A stretch of DNA of 64,000 nucleotides from Cryphonectria parasitica EP155 (GCF_011745365.1 NW_024468913.1:558001-622000); one strand, 5' to 3'. Shown: positions 22,685 to 36,200, counted from the stretch's first letter. The notes: a model not told the origin generated them from the sequence alone. Made by a program: numbers and translations.

Positions 22685-23300
22685 AGAGGGTGGAAACTAT
22701 ACTCCAATCGATATGTTTCCTTGTCTAGAATATTGAACATAGTCAGGAAAAAGAACAAGAGAGAGAAAAAGAATAGGATTAAAAGAAAAAGGAAAAGAAA
22801 AAGGAAGAAAGGACGGAAAACGATTGTCGGTGAAGGTGATCTTCTGAAAGCCATCGATTCCTCCACGCAGAGTACCTTATCTACCCTTTTAAACACTCCT
22901 AGATATCCAAATAAAGTCCATACATTGCTATAGCCTATGCAATCACCCGGTGTAAAAGCAATGTCCACGGCATTGCGGATCTTCAGTGGCTGATAAATAC
23001 GAAAAAAAGAATCCCCCCCTCACCTCATAAAGCCAAAGCACATCCAAAAGGGCACAAGCTCGATTCTGTATACTGTCTCCAAACGATCTAAAGCGTTTAG
23101 GTCATTGGACAATCAACCTGGTCTGCATCGAGATGTCTGCAGGCCATTTCGGTCGTCATGGGTGCGACCGCGGCTGGGACGCCACGAACAATCTGCTTTC
23201 CTTTGGCAGACATGGCTGCATCCTTCTTCTTCTCTTTGAATGTTGACTTCATTTTTCCCCTCTCCTTTCTTCTTTCATCTCTTTCCCTCTTTTTCCTCCC

Positions 23301-23322
23301 TTTTTTTTTTTTTTTTTTTTTG
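23301..23322 (+). repeat. Poly(T) run, 22 nt
   Basis: Uninterrupted T22 within a strongly pyrimidine-biased 150-bp segment. Confidence 0.85.
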
Positions 23323-23409
23323 GTTTTTTTGGTTTTTTTGTTTGGTCTCCACCTCCCCCACTCAGCCAGCCGCTGTACTGGACTGGATCTTGCAGTGCCT
23401 CCCGGACGA

Positions 23410-23411
<2 letters not shown>

Positions 23412-23452
<41 letters not shown>
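23412..23452 (+). repeat. Poly(T) run, 41 nt
   Basis: Uninterrupted T41 (A41 on the minus strand), the longest homopolymer in the window. It lies 17 bp beyond the stop of a minus-strand ORF, the geometry expected of a retroposed poly(A) tail, though simple slippage is also possible. Confidence 0.85.
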
Positions 23453-26400
23453 CCTGGTTTGAGTGTGAATCAAGGTTTACAGAAGATCCATCTGGTCGAC
23501 ACCGCCAACCTCCCGGCTAGCAGACGAGCAAGAAGAAGTTGACAGCATTGATGCAGGAGAAGCTTCTGGATATAGATGCCATCGTCCACAAGTTGTACTT
23601 GGGTATGAAACGTCCAGATGTTGTCAACTCGCCCCTTGCATGACGACGATAATAGCAAGATTGAGGTGCCCCGCACCATCATCATGTTCTTCAGCTGCAC
23701 CCGAGTCTGGACAATCCTGAGAGCCGGAACAATTCTTCCACGTACCTCTTCGAGAGATACATCGTCGCCACGCCGAGTCCTACACGAGAAGGGCCTTTCC
23801 AGACTCTTCAGTTCTACCCATGCTTGGCCGTCGACATGAGAGGGGGGGGGGGGGCTGTCGCTCGGAGCGAGTACGAGGAACTGCTGGCAATGGTGGCGCT
23901 CCACACCTCGTTGTTGGAGGGCCACACGTGTGGCAGCTGACAAGACGCTCAATGTGACAATTGCGAGAGGCCTGCCTGGATGAAAGATGAGAGACATAAC
24001 TATCGATCGCAGCTTGTTTTCCAAGTGTGAGTAAAGGTACACCCCTCTCAGATGCTTGCCCGCAGCATTACCCACTACCTCGTTCCACCCACCCTTCGAT
24101 TCTCGTTCCTCAGGATACTGTGGCTTCGCAACGTTCCCTTTTCCCTCCTCGCGTAAGCTGCATGCCGAGGGCCATTGGCACAAAATCGTGCTTGTGAAAC
24201 AATTGTCTCAGCGCCACTTCCATGCATGCAGAGCAGAATTGCATGTGGGTTCGTGTGGCACCCCTTGGCGCTCTCCTCGGTTCAAGATACCTTGTGGCTC
24301 GGCTCAACGAGAATCACACACAACACCTCGTTGTGTTCCGTCCCGAGACAGTGAGTGAGTGAATGCTATGGGAGCAGTAAATCAGTCAATCGGTCGGTCA
24401 GTCAAACAATCAGTCAATCTGCAGTGCAGAAGAGTGTCTTTCTGGCCACAATCATCGTCATATTCCGCTCTATCGGGGGTCTGGGCTTGTATGTGTGGAA
24501 GGCTATTGGATCAGATACAAGACAAATACCAGGCTCTGAATGCTTGTTTCTTAGTCTTCTTCTTATTCTTCTTCTCCTCCTCCTCCTCCCGAAGTATATC
24601 AGGGGGTTCCTAGAACCGGCGCCTCCATCGAAAAGGCCAAAAGTCTCCTTGAGTCAACCGGGATGAAAAAGGGGCTCAGCGGTCTGGTACATGAGGGGAA
24701 GCTGGCTACTTAGTTGCAAGTGCTAGCTCAACTCGGACCGATACTTGAGCCTCCATTGACTTCAGCCGTAGCAGGCAGAACTCCTCGGTAGACAGCAAAG
24801 CGGGCCAGAGAAATGGAATGATTGCGCCTCTTCGAGGTATGCCAAAAGGGCTGGATTGATCACATACGAGAAGACACGTACCACTCCTCCTCAGTTGGTG
24901 AACCCTGCAACAGCATGCACAGGAGCCCCTGAGCTGGAGAGGCGCGAGAGACTGGTCTGGTACGACTCCTCCCATGCGGCTTGCCCTCTGTCCCTTCTTT
25001 TTCAGCCGCCACCCAGCCCTGGTTCTGGTGTTGGTTCCTGAGCCCCACTTGAGGGAAGGGACCCGGTTATAGTCAATGTGCCAATGCGATTCTGCGTCTG
25101 GGTGACACCAGATTCGCGAGGGCCGTTGAAGTGATCATCAAGCCACATGAAGCCTCCCTGCAGATCGAGGCGTTCGAAAAGCGAGATTGACAGCGCGCCA
25201 TGGCCCTGGGACGCTCTTTGAGAGGGAGACGGGGACACAAGCTCACGTAATACAGAGATACAGGGTACTACCGTCGCGCAAGAAAGCCATGCGCGTCTCA
25301 AACAAAGGCGCGTGTGTCTGTTTCCCTGCTTTATTGGTCTCCATTCAAGGAAGGACAAGGCATATCTATGTTATAATACTTGTAAGTATACTTGCAATGC
25401 TTTCCCCTTCAAGATCCTGTTCTGACTCGGAGAGTAGATGATCCGGCTGTGGTTTTACAGAAGGAGAGGACAACAATAGGAAGAAAGGGGAAGGGTCTTG
25501 CAAATCAATGCCTGTCTCTCTTTGCTGAGATAATTCCCTCCTTGTTCGGCCGTACCCGGAGGCGCGTCGGCGATCTCCACCAACAAGACAGGCCCACACC
25601 CACGGTTCTGGGGGCGCGAACTACTCCACCTTTCAGGCCAGCGCTAGGTCTGGAGTGGACAAGCGAAGGGTGTGCCTCTCGGATCCGGGGAAGAGATTTT
25701 TGTTGAAAGACTTGCCGGCCGGGAGACAGAGAAAAGGGATGCTGGGCAATGAGAGAGGGAGGGATGGAGGAGTACCACCAGCAGCAGGAGGAGGAGGGAA
25801 AAGTTTGGGGGGCCCTCCTCTTTTGACTAGGATATGATTGAGGGTGTCCCCTTCTTGTGTCTGTGTGTCTGTTTGTCCGGGCTCCGGCGCTTGTGTGGTC
25901 GCAATAATACATAATCTACTCCTCATCTCGTCCTTTCTTGAGAGAAGGCTAGAGGCCCCTGGTCTCTTTTTTCTCCCTCTCTTCTCTCTTTCTCTCTCTA
26001 CTCTTTTTTACACTATCCTCGCTTCTCCCGTGCAGAGCCAAGAAAAAAAAAAAGAGAAAAAAAAAGGGCTTGTGAATGACTAACTCATGAAGGTGGACCT
26101 GTCCCGACTAACATGACAGTGGACCGATGAATTACGACAACACTCGTGTTCACTTTTTCATAAAATAAACTAAAAAGGGTAAAAATGCTCTCATTCTCTC
26201 TTTTTTTTACCCCCCTTCCACTGGGTTCACACCCCTTCCCCCGCTTTATTGTCGATTGGTTTTCTCTTTCTTTCGAATCCGGGGGTGGCTGCAGAATCTT
26301 TCCTTCAAGTCTTGCTTGGCTCGCCAAAATCGAACATACTTTACTTACTTGATAAAGATCTTGTCTCGAGTCTTCCCGAGACATTCACCCGCCTCGTCAA

Positions 26401-26946
26401 GCATTCACTCACTCGATCGGTACGTACCGTGCGTACCTTGTCTCTCTCTCTCCCCTGTCGAGTCTGGGTTGTCATTACCTTCTCTTGTCTTTTACTGCCT
26501 GCCACAAGAACCCTTTACAGGAAAACAGTAGCATCGTCTCTAGTACACTTTCACTTTGCAGTGTGAACCCAAATCAAGCTTTCTAACTTTCACTTTTCCA
26601 GCTTGTCGTGGTGGGACTAGGAAAACCTCAGCTCAGTCCCACCACAGGATAATTACTACATAACCAACCGCACACATCCCAAAACCCATCCACAGAGAAA
26701 TCCACGACAAAGTGATTCGAGCATCGTACGAAAAACAGGATCAGAGAAACACGCCACAACCACAACATAGTTCCTTTCGTCTGTGCTTCTAGGCACGACT
26801 TACCTCCTTTTTTTCCCCCCATCTCCAACCCCCTTCCACTGCTACTTTGACTGCTCAGACTGTCCCACTGTCTCTTGTGTTTCCTCCTGTCACCCATCCC
26901 CACCTTTCTCTCTCTCTCTCCATTATCACCGGTGACCGGTGTGCAC

Positions 26947-28652
26947 ATGGACTTTGACCGCAACAATGCAGAGGACAGCTGCATAAAAAACCACCCCTAT
27001 AGAGACACCTGCTCTACCATCAACACACATGGCTTCAATCCTGACGCCTCGGGAGATCTCGAGAAACTCGACTCGCGCCATGACGAGGAAGACGTCTACT
27101 TCCACCAGAAAGAGCACCATAACCACCACAATGATGACAATGATGATGGCAATGGTGGCGCCAACACCGACCTAACGGCCCAGAGAACCACGGCCTCGGC
27201 CTCGACGACTACTATTACCGACGACCATGAGTCCCAGCAGGTGCCCTCGAGTTTCCCAGAGCGAGTGGCATCTCGTATGTCTGCAGCATCGACCCTCACC
27301 TTTCCCGAGGGCGGCCTGGACGGCTGGCTGTCCGTGGCGGGCTCGTTCTGCGCCATGCTGTCCATCTTCGGTCTCATCAACTCGTCTGCCGTCTTCGAGT
27401 CGTACTTCTCAGAGCACCAGCTCAAGGACTACAGCTCCTCTCAGATCGGCTGGGTATTTAGCCTCTACCTGTTCCTGGTCTTCTTCGTCGGTATCTACAT
27501 CGGACCCATCTTTGACCGCCACGGGCCGAGCTGGCTGGTCCCCACCGGCAGCCTGCTCATGGTTCTCAGCCTGATGCTGCTGGGTTTCTGTACGAGTAAG
27601 TGATGACGCGCTTTCTTATTCGCAGTATACATTGTGTGGTACATATTGAAAGATAAGATTCAATACTGACTTGTCCCTCTCATACAGAATACTACCAAAT
27701 CCTGCTCACATACTCTGCCATGGGCGGCCTGGGTGGTGCCCTGCTCAACTCACCAGCTTATGCCACCATCGCTCACCACTTCAACACGCGCCGTGGTTTT
27801 GCCACAGGCATCGCCAGCACTGCAGGCGGAATCGGAGGCATCATCTTCCCCATCATGCTGCAGAACCTCCTGCCTGTACTTGGTTTTGCCTGGAGCACAC
27901 GCATCCTCGGCTTCATCATGCTGGCCCTCGCCGTGCCCTACAATCTGTGGATCAAGGCACGCCTTCCCCCTCGTAAGGACACCGCCACCGGGATCCCCCC
28001 AGGCGGCGGCTGGCGCGGCTATCTCGCCAGGTTCATCAGCTTCCAGCCCAAGTTTGGCGTGTTCCGCAACCCGAGGTTCGCCCTGGCCGCCATAGGCATC
28101 TTCTTCATGGAGTGGGGCCTCTTTGTGCCTCTCACCTTCATTGTCTCCTTCGCCGCCGAGCACGGCCAGAGCGCCACCAAATCCTACATCCTCCTCTCCT
28201 ACCTTAACGCGGGCTCCGTCATCGGCCGCTTCCTGCCCGGCGCCCTCGCAGACCGCTTCGGTCGCTTCAACATCATCATCGTGACCATCGCCCTGTGCTG
28301 CGCCACCGTCCTCGGGCTCTGGCTGCCCGCCGGCGACTCCGAGGCTATGATCATCGCCTTCGCTGTGCTGTTCGGCTTCGCCAGCGGGAGCAATCTCGGC
28401 CTCATCCCCGTGTGCCTTGGCCAGCTGTGCGACTCGCGCGACTACGGTCGCTACATCACCACCGCCAACTTCCTCGCCAGCTTCGGCACCCTGAGCAGCA
28501 CCCCGATCGGCGGTGCCCTGCTTGGCATCAGCGGCGACAAGGGCTGGACGGCCTTGGTTCTCTTCTCCGGCCTGTCTTATGCCATCGCTCTCGTCTGCTA
28601 CGTGTCGGCGAGGGTGCTGGCTGTTGGCTGGAGCCCCAAGATCATCTACTGA
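26947..28652 (+). CDS. MFS transporter, monocarboxylate permease-like
   Basis: Exons 26947-27595 and 27688-28652 join through a split Lys codon (A|AA) and encode 537 residues. I chose the ATG at 26947 (MDFDRNNAED) over one 24 codons upstream because the upstream residues look like translated pyrimidine tract. A long hydrophilic His/Asp-rich N-terminus (HHNHHNDDNDDGNGG) precedes the membrane domain, which begins PEGGLDGWLSVAGSFCAML. The helices and loops (FGLINSSAVFESYFSEHQL, GPIFDRHGPSW, ADRFGRFN) fit the fungal MCT/MCH subfamily. Known members carry carboxylates or riboflavin; no substrate can be assigned here. It should sit in the plasma membrane with 12 helices. The His/Asp-rich leader is a possible metal-binding or disordered element. 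Confidence 0.88.
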
Positions 28653-31047
28653 CGTGGAACAGAAAAGAAGAAACAGGAAAGAGGAAAAGAAAGAACACGT
28701 GACGGAAAAGAAAGCGTAAAAAGCGTCACCAGGAAACGTCATCTGTATTTTTCTTCACTCTGGATTAATTAGTCTGATCAGGATGGTATCATCCAAAAAT
28801 GGACAGGACAATGTTGCACATACCTAAGTAAGAAGTTGGTAGCGCCAATCTGGCTTCAGGACACAAACAGGTAACACCAAGCAGCAGCAGCAGCGTCTGC
28901 GGGGAAAAAGTTGATTGTAATTAGTACAGCGCTTGCTTGAGTATCATAATGAATGAAATTTTGTAACATAATGCATCCTGGCTGTGATAACTTCTTTGGG
29001 GTTGAGACACCGTTGTCTTTGCTGTTCTGCAGGTGGTGGGCTGCTAGCCACATTCTTGTGCATTGCCGCTTTCTTTGGCCACCATAGGTCTTTTCAACAC
29101 AGGCAGATCTTCTGTCCAAATCACCAACTGAACTGCTACCATGCTTTAAAACTCTAGACTGTGACACGATATGATACACAGGTACACTTACATCTTGCAG
29201 TTATTTTGTGGACGACGGAGAGCATAACATCATATCTCCTGCTATACTGGGTTTAGCACAGCAAGTTGCAGCGAGTCTAGTCATTAAACATATCCCTATA
29301 GTTAGTTGTCTGCAGAGTCTAGTCTAGACACGGACTTACGAACAGGGAAGTGAATCCAGCTTTCTCTCAAACCTTGAATTGAGCGCGGCGCGTTTTGTCG
29401 CCCAGCTTTCTCTTCTAAGTTGACATGTCCGAGGTGACCATCAATAGCTTCCCTCACCAGCAGATTAACGAGAAAGTCCTGCTTGGTTTTTTTCTTTTCC
29501 ACCTTACTTTAGGCATCAGCCTATGCGATTCATGTACATATTAAGTTTATATGGGTGATAGCTTCCTCGCCCATCTGTGACGGTTTCCTTCTCCTTGATA
29601 CAGACCAACACTGGCCGTGGCGTCCTTGTGACCTTAGGTATGACAGTTCAAGCATGTCATCCCCATTCTGGCTGGCCATACAACCACGTCTTGGAGCATA
29701 TGGAAAGCCCTGCTCACCTACAAGATAGTATGTGGCCGGTACTCAAACAAAAGGACAGCCAACCTCAATATACTCCTGCTCAGAAAAGCCTGCATGCACC
29801 CCTTCAAATTCTGAACACATCTATGCACCTCACCAAAGAAACAAAGACCTACGCTGATCTATAATACCTTTTTCTCAAGTCAATAGGCCAACCTCCTCCC
29901 CCTCATCACCCCCGCCCCCCTCATTGCCACTCAGCAAAGCTCACATCTCCACAGGAGTATCAACAACAACTTTATCGGGTGTTCCTTCACGGCTGAAAGA
30001 AGCATTTGCTAATTAACTCTAGATGCAAAGCAGCCCAACGGATCATCTTTTCCCCCCTTGCAGCCGAATACTGTGTACATAGCCAGTGACATCTCATCGG
30101 GGCACAGACCGGAAACGCCCCGAAAACTGTAAAGTACTACCTTGTCATAGTAACTTTATATATAACATGGGAGAGCCGGCTTGAGGTTGCCATCCGGTTG
30201 GGTATTAATTGCGCTGTCATCATGGCACCAGAAAAACATGGGAGCATTAGTAGGCATGGTTCAAGGTTTGATGCCCAACGGACGTCGGAGTCGCGGGCCT
30301 GCCGGGGCGTTCATGCGTCTTGCAAAGGAGGGGAATGATCGATGGTACCCTCCCTAGCCTCGATGACAAGATCACTGGCAACTGCGAGATACACTTCAGG
30401 CACACAACTTCACGAGCAATCGGGATATACACACAAGAGCTGGCGAAGCCTAACACACGAGAGGTTATATTAGCTATTACTTAAGTCGATGCTATGGGCC
30501 GCCCACGGCAGACAGATCCTAAGGTGACCAGACTGCACGTAGAACAAGACCACCAAGCAAGCGCCGTCCCATCAACAACATTGCTCAAAACCAAACCCTC
30601 CATCTCTGTTTCTTTTCCAGGTATCTTTTTTTTGTGGTTTTTTCTCCTTTTTTTCGTTGATATACTAAATGTTTCCATCATCGTCGGTATCCGTTGTCCT
30701 TCCAAACGACTGTCTTTGGGTATACTTCGGGTATCAAAACAAAGAACAAGTAAGTTGCAGTAAGGCAAGACTCGGCATCTGGGACAACAAGGAAAGTCGG
30801 CCTCCCCAATCGAAGAGGTGTTCCGAGACAAATGGGGGGAATCTGGGTATCTCGAAATGCAAATCCGATCCCTTACACCCAGGGAATGGGTATCATAAGT
30901 GTGGTGATGCTCTCATGTGACGCCTCCGTGTCATCAACCTCGCTCTATTTTGTGTGGTAATTGTCGTTCGTTTCCATCCAGGACTGGTGGGGGATGTCAT
31001 GACCAGCCCCCCAGTCAATTGGGCTGGCCTGTCGCGCGCGTGGCTCC
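28653..31047. other. 2.4-kb intergenic region between convergent genes
   Basis: Lies between the MFS stop and the stop of the PH-domain gene. No ORF here has recognisable similarity or codon bias like the neighbours. I see nothing else of note. Confidence 0.55.
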
Positions 31048-33244
31048 CTAAGCAGTGGCAGTGACGACAGGAGTGCTGGCGACGGGGGCGGCCTCGGTGG
31101 TCTCCTCGGCAGCAGGCGCAGCAGCGGCCTCCTCGGGCTTGGTCTCCTCGGCGGCGGCGGCCTCCTCGGCAGGCTTAGCCTCCTCATCGACCTTGGGAGC
31201 CTCAGCAGCGGCGTCCTCAGGCTTGTCCTCGGCCTTCTCGGCGGACTTCTCAGCCTTGCCCTTGCCCTGCAAAGCTTGTTAATGACACGTAACAGACCAA
31301 CTATACACGAGGATGTGAACTTACCTTGATAGTAGCACGGAACTTGGAGAAGGCGTTGTTGCCCTTCTTCTCGCCCTCAGGAGAAGAGGCCTCAGCATCG
31401 GGGCTGGCAGGACCAGCCTCAGCCTTCTTGCCGAAGGCGAAGGGGAAGGACGACTTTCGCTTGTCGCTCTTCAGCTCCTTCTTCTCGCCGTTGACAGCGG
31501 GGGAGGGGGCGGCCTCGGTGGTGGTGGTCTCCACGGGAACGTTGGCAGGGCTGGAAACCTCAGTGCTCAGGGGCTCAGTGGCCTCAGGCTTGGGAATGAC
31601 AGGCGCAGTCTAATTTAGCGCAAGTGAATTGATTAGCTTCAAGCCGTTATGAAATAAAGCGGGAACCACGCCACGTTGTTGACTCACCTCAGCGACCTCA
31701 GAGATGTCCTTGGCGGGAGTGGCGGGAGCAGCGTCCTCGGTCTTCTTCCGGCCGAAAGGCAGTCCACCAAAGATGCTGTGTAGACCCAATTAGCAAACCA
31801 TGGTTGTCAACTTGCGCAGAACTAAGAAAAAATACATACCTGGACCTCTTGGTGGGGGTGGGCTTCTCAGCAGGCTTGACCTCCTTGGCCTTGGCCTCCT
31901 CAGCAGCGGGCTCAGCGGCAGCGACCTCAGGCTCCTTGGCAGCCTCGGTGGTGGCGGCAGCCTCAGCATCGGCGGGGGCCTCAGTGGCAGCAGGCTCACC
32001 CTCAGCCACGGCCTCAGCGGGAGTCTCCTCAACAGTCTTGGGAGCCTCCTCGGTCTTCTCCTTCTTGTCCTTGTTGCCACCGAGAAGAGCACCGAAGATA
32101 GAGGTGCGCTTCCTGCTGGCAGAACGCTTGCGCTCATCGGCCTTGGCATCCTTGGCCTCCTCCTTGGCTTCCTCCTTGGCCTCCTCCTTGGGAGCCTCGG
32201 TGGTGGCAGCCTCGGCGGCAGGAGCCTCAGTCGCGGCCTCAGCGGCAGCAGGAGTCTCCTCGGCGACCTTGGGAGTCTCCTCGACCTTCTCCTCCTTCTT
32301 AGCAGGAGTGAAGGAGGCGAGGGTGGCCTTGTACTTCTCGGACTGAGTCACGGTCTCAGACGCCTCCTTGGCCTCAGTGATCTTGATCTTGATCTGGGAG
32401 ACCCAGTTGTCGCGGTCGGCCTGGTTGGCGGCCTTGAAGGTGTGCTTGTGGCCCTTGGAAGACAGGACGAACTTGTGGGTGCCCTCGGAGGTAGGCTCAG
32501 CAGCGTCGGCCTGGACATGCGTTGTCAACACCAGGCCAAAAATAAAGGGGGCAAGTCAGACCTCAAGGGGACGGGGGGGCATACCAGCAGGATGGCACCG
32601 GAGGGGGCATTCTTGTCAGTGCCCTTCTCCGCGTAGAAGAGGAGACCCTTGCCAGTCTCGCTCGCCCAGGCAGCAAGCTGGTGGTCCTTCAGCAGGGAGG
32701 GGATCTTCTTCGGGTCGACGGCGTCAGAGCCGAACCAGAAGAACTTCTTGGAGTAGATGAAGTTCCTGTGGGCAGCACATGTTAGCAAATGTGTTGAGCA
32801 CACCAAAAACGAGGGGACAGTCCAAGCGGATAGCCCCTGAGGATAGGGTTGGACGTACTTGGGGAAGTTGCTCCCCTTGTGCTCGAGCTGTCCATCCTCG
32901 ACAGGCTCGACCTCCTTCTTTGCCTCCTCCTTCGCAGGCGCGGCGGCAGTCTCAGCACCAGCGGGAGCCTCGGTGGCGTCCGCAACAGGAGCTTCGGTGG
33001 CTGTTGTGTGTGGAACATATCGTCAGTGATACTGGCCCTCATATTCTCGGCGCCGTCGCCTTTTGTGGCCACAAATACATAGAGGGGCGGACAAGGAAAG
33101 GATCATTCGCATACCAGCAGGAGCAACAGCCTCCTCCTTGACCTCGGTGGCGGGGGCCTCCACAGCAGCGGCAGCAGGGGCCTCGGTGGTGGTAGCGGGA
33201 GCCTCCTCCTGGGGGATCTCGACAGGCTTGGTTTCGTCGGCCAT
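31048..33244 (-). CDS. Meu6-type PH-domain protein with repeated basic-hydrophobic modules
   Basis: Seven exons on the minus strand: 33244-33115, 33000-32859, 32765-32585, 32510-31840, 31775-31688, 31609-31325 and 31266-31048. They encode 571 residues, with every junction in phase. An Ala/Glu/Pro-rich N-terminus precedes a PH domain at about residues 90-190 (NFIYSKKFFWFGSDAV..., THKFVLSSKGHKHTFKAANQ, DNWVSQIKIKI). This resembles the PH_6 family named after fission yeast Meu6. The rest is acidic Ala/Glu-rich linker. It is punctuated by three similar short modules at about residues 285 (KRTSIFGALLGG), 372 (KRSSIFGGLPFG) and 454 (KRKSSFPFAFGKK), spaced about 85 residues. The PH domain suggests membrane phosphoinositide association, possibly at the cortex or eisosomes; that is inference. 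Exon 5 is only 88 nt. Upstream of the start is a purine/pyrimidine-rich leader. Confidence 0.88.
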
Positions 33245-36200
33245 GTTGGATGATTTGGGGGTTTGGGTATGCAGAGGAAAATTGGGTATCTCTAAAAGAA
33301 AAGAAAAAAACCAAAACAAGCAAGACAACTGAGAAAAAGATTAGATCAAAGGTTTCCTGACTAATAGGAGAAGTCCTTTGATAGTAGTACTAATGAAGAA
33401 GAATCGGGGATGTTTCTATGCCCTCGACGAGAATGTATGGATGGCTGGGATCCAGATGGTGACAACAGTAGAAATGGTCTGCTGGAGAGAGAGAAAGGAG
33501 AGAGGAAGGTCAGGAGATTAAGAAGGAAGGGAACGAGAGTTTTGGGTTGGGTCGTACTTTATTTGTTTTTTTAAGCCCCCCCCCCTTTCTCCTAGGGAGG
33601 GTTGCGGTTACGATGGGTGGGTAGTGGGAGATGGGTGGTGGGAGGTGGTACTACGGTACTTACTGTGTACTGAATGTACCCTGTTGATCTGGTTGGCAGT
33701 CGAGGCGCCTCAATCTACGAAGGGCCAAGGTCGACTTGGGGCTGAGATACTGTAGAGAGAAAGTGGAGGCCCTTGAAGGAGACCGGGGGGGGGCCGTTCT
33801 AGCGGGTGGGAAGGGGTGCATTTGGATTGGATCTGGGCTCGTCTTGGAGTCAGAAGAAGAGTCAACAAGCAAGAGAGGAAGAAGAAAAAAAATAAAAAAT
33901 TGCTTGTCTGTATGATGCTTCATTTCCTCGCCTGCAGCCAGAGTGCGCCTCTCTCTTCTCTGTGGTGTGGGTGGGTGTGCACAGGTGCTCCAGCGCAGTG
34001 ACCAAGCTCCCCTTTCCCTGAAATGTCAACCCCCTGTAGCAATGTGCAGGGGTCTGTCCTGCAGCAAAACGGTGAAATTCGTCTCCACCCACCGTCCATC
34101 CTGGGTACAGGGTACATGGTCAGGTACATGTTACCGCGTACGGTATCTTTCCCTGGCCATTGCCCTTTCAGTAGTCAGGTCCTTCGACTGCAACCTGCCC
34201 CTTACCCGCCGCATGAGAGGGACCCCTTCTGAGGGCCTCTGGATCAGATAATCCCACCATAAGTTGAGATCAACTGGGTCAATTGTTATTATCTTTAATG
34301 GGATGTGCAGTGTCTGATCATCGCAGCAATATTGGGCCGCCCCCTCTCCAAAGGGGGAAAGGCAACAAAAGACAATAAAAACTCGAAGGGGGGTGTTCCT
34401 CTCCGGTGGCCCGTGCTCATGCACTCTCGGGTAGTCTGGCTATGTACTGTACTACGTGATACAAGGGCGTTCTTGTCTGTAGGTACCCAAGTACCGGCAT
34501 CCCTAGACTGGGCAGGGATAAAGGAAGGGCGTTAATTAAGTAGGGCTCGTGTCTTCGTCCCATACTTAATTTCAACGTTCCGCCATCTGTGCTGGAAAGA
34601 TAGAGATGGTTCGGGGCCAGACAAGAAAGTAGGCTCGAGCAAGAGATTAACAAACATTACAGGAACAGGCTTGAGGCGGAAGGGTGCTCAGTCACCTCAT
34701 ATGACCAATGTCGTGTGTTGTCCTGCATACAGTACCTATCCAAATGGACCCAACCACACATACCAAGTACATATGTGCATACATATAATGGAACCCTCCC
34801 ATACCATACATAGTACAGTCGACGATCGCTATAACAGAATCCGTGTGATGCTGCAAAAAGAGACGGAGAGGAAGAAAAGAGGAATAGAGGAAAAGAAAAA
34901 ACCTGGTGGGGGGAAACGCTAGAACGGACCAAGCAGAGACTTTGGCAAGTGCCTACCAGAAAATCAAAGTGGTGGTATTTTTCTGGGCCAACTACGATCC
35001 ACCAGCCCACCTTCCCACTAAGCCAAGCCCCACCACACCCCCCTCAAGTCATGAACCTTCCTTCCTGTCACTGTATTGGCCAGAGGGCCCATGCAGGGTG
35101 GTCCAAATTTCCAGAGGACACCCAATATACTCGAGACGGTCGTCAGAACGGACACCACGCTTCTCTTACACAAACATTTGGTATCAGATTTGTTTGTTTG
35201 TTTTTATCTTCTTGTTGTTGTCCTCGGGCCCGTTAGAACACGGCTCCACCTAATGCAAGCTGTGCTGTACTATGCATGTTGCCTTGTCTCTCCTCCTCCT
35301 GTGCCTGTGCCTCAAATGACTCCATTTCGCCACTGCCGCTGCCACCACTACCACCAGTCAGCCAACCACCTGAGTGAGGCAACTTCTCGCGGCAACCTTT
35401 TTATCTCCAGGGCCACCACAGCAACCCACACATGCAACATGCACCACAACCACACAACCACACATGCGACTGGCTGCAGGGTGTTCTTGAGACGCCCACG
35501 CCACCTGCATGGCGAGCTACCTGGGGCGTGTACGCGTGCTGCTTTGGCCAAGCCAGATGTGTTGTTTCCCCCTCACCCCCTTCTTGTCGATCGCTTCTGA
35601 CGGTCCAATCTCGTCACGAAACGACGTCTAATCATCGGGATGATCGGGGGGAATGACTGCTCATCATAGGACGATCCTCAATGGAACCTCACTAATACGA
35701 CCACGCGATCCGTCCTGGCAAAGATAACATTCAGCCTATGCCTTCTTTGTGCCAGCGTCTGTGTGTGTGGGTGGGTGCACACGCTCTGGACGGACTACGA
35801 AGGCTCCTGCATTACCAAATCAACCACTGTTGGCACATTGTCCATCAGATCCTGCATGTTACAGCTAGCAACAGCTTCAGGGCCATCCTTAGGGGGGGAG
35901 GGGGAGAAAATATGTACCCGAGCGCCTCATCTCAGCATGTAATCAACTCGAGATCCACATCCTTTTACTGAGTCCTTGACGGTCGACCTCCGTACGAGAT
36001 GACCACGCGAAAGGAGAGGGGAGAAGAAGGAGGTGGAAGGGGGGGCATGGAACTGAGACGAGGGTCAATACCCATGGTCTCAAAACGGAGACTTTTAATT
36101 GCAGCGGCGCATTACGGACGCTAGCGCTCCACTGCAGACTGCAAGTCTGCTGCAGGTGCCATGTCATGGCATGTGCTGGCTTGCATGTCTCTCCCGGCTG

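Larger units (their letters stand above)
22200..26946. other. 4.7-kb intergenic region rich in homopolymers
   Basis: No gene with family similarity. It contains G15 at 22670-22684, T22 at 23301-23322, T41 at 23412-23452, an imperfect CAGTCAAT-type tandem near 24378-24420, and long pyrimidine tracts at 25950-26030 and 26430-26920. The last of these probably form the MFS promoter and 5' UTR. A 237-residue minus-strand ORF (24183-23470) has no recognisable domain. Confidence 0.5.

Noticed and set aside
25002..25358. 118-codon minus-strand ORF with a plausible-looking MWLDDHFNGP segment
   Set aside because: No continuation in neighbouring frames and no recognised family; insufficient to call a gene.
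18241..28652. Possible biosynthetic cluster (MARVEL, PLP enzyme, membrane protein, MFS)
   Set aside because: No polyketide, peptide or terpene backbone enzyme, and a 4.7-kb gap separates the genes; no evidence of shared function.
31800..32636. 278-codon plus-strand ORF opposite the PH-domain gene
   Set aside because: Gly/Leu/Ser-rich shadow of the Ala/Glu-rich repeat region on the minus strand.
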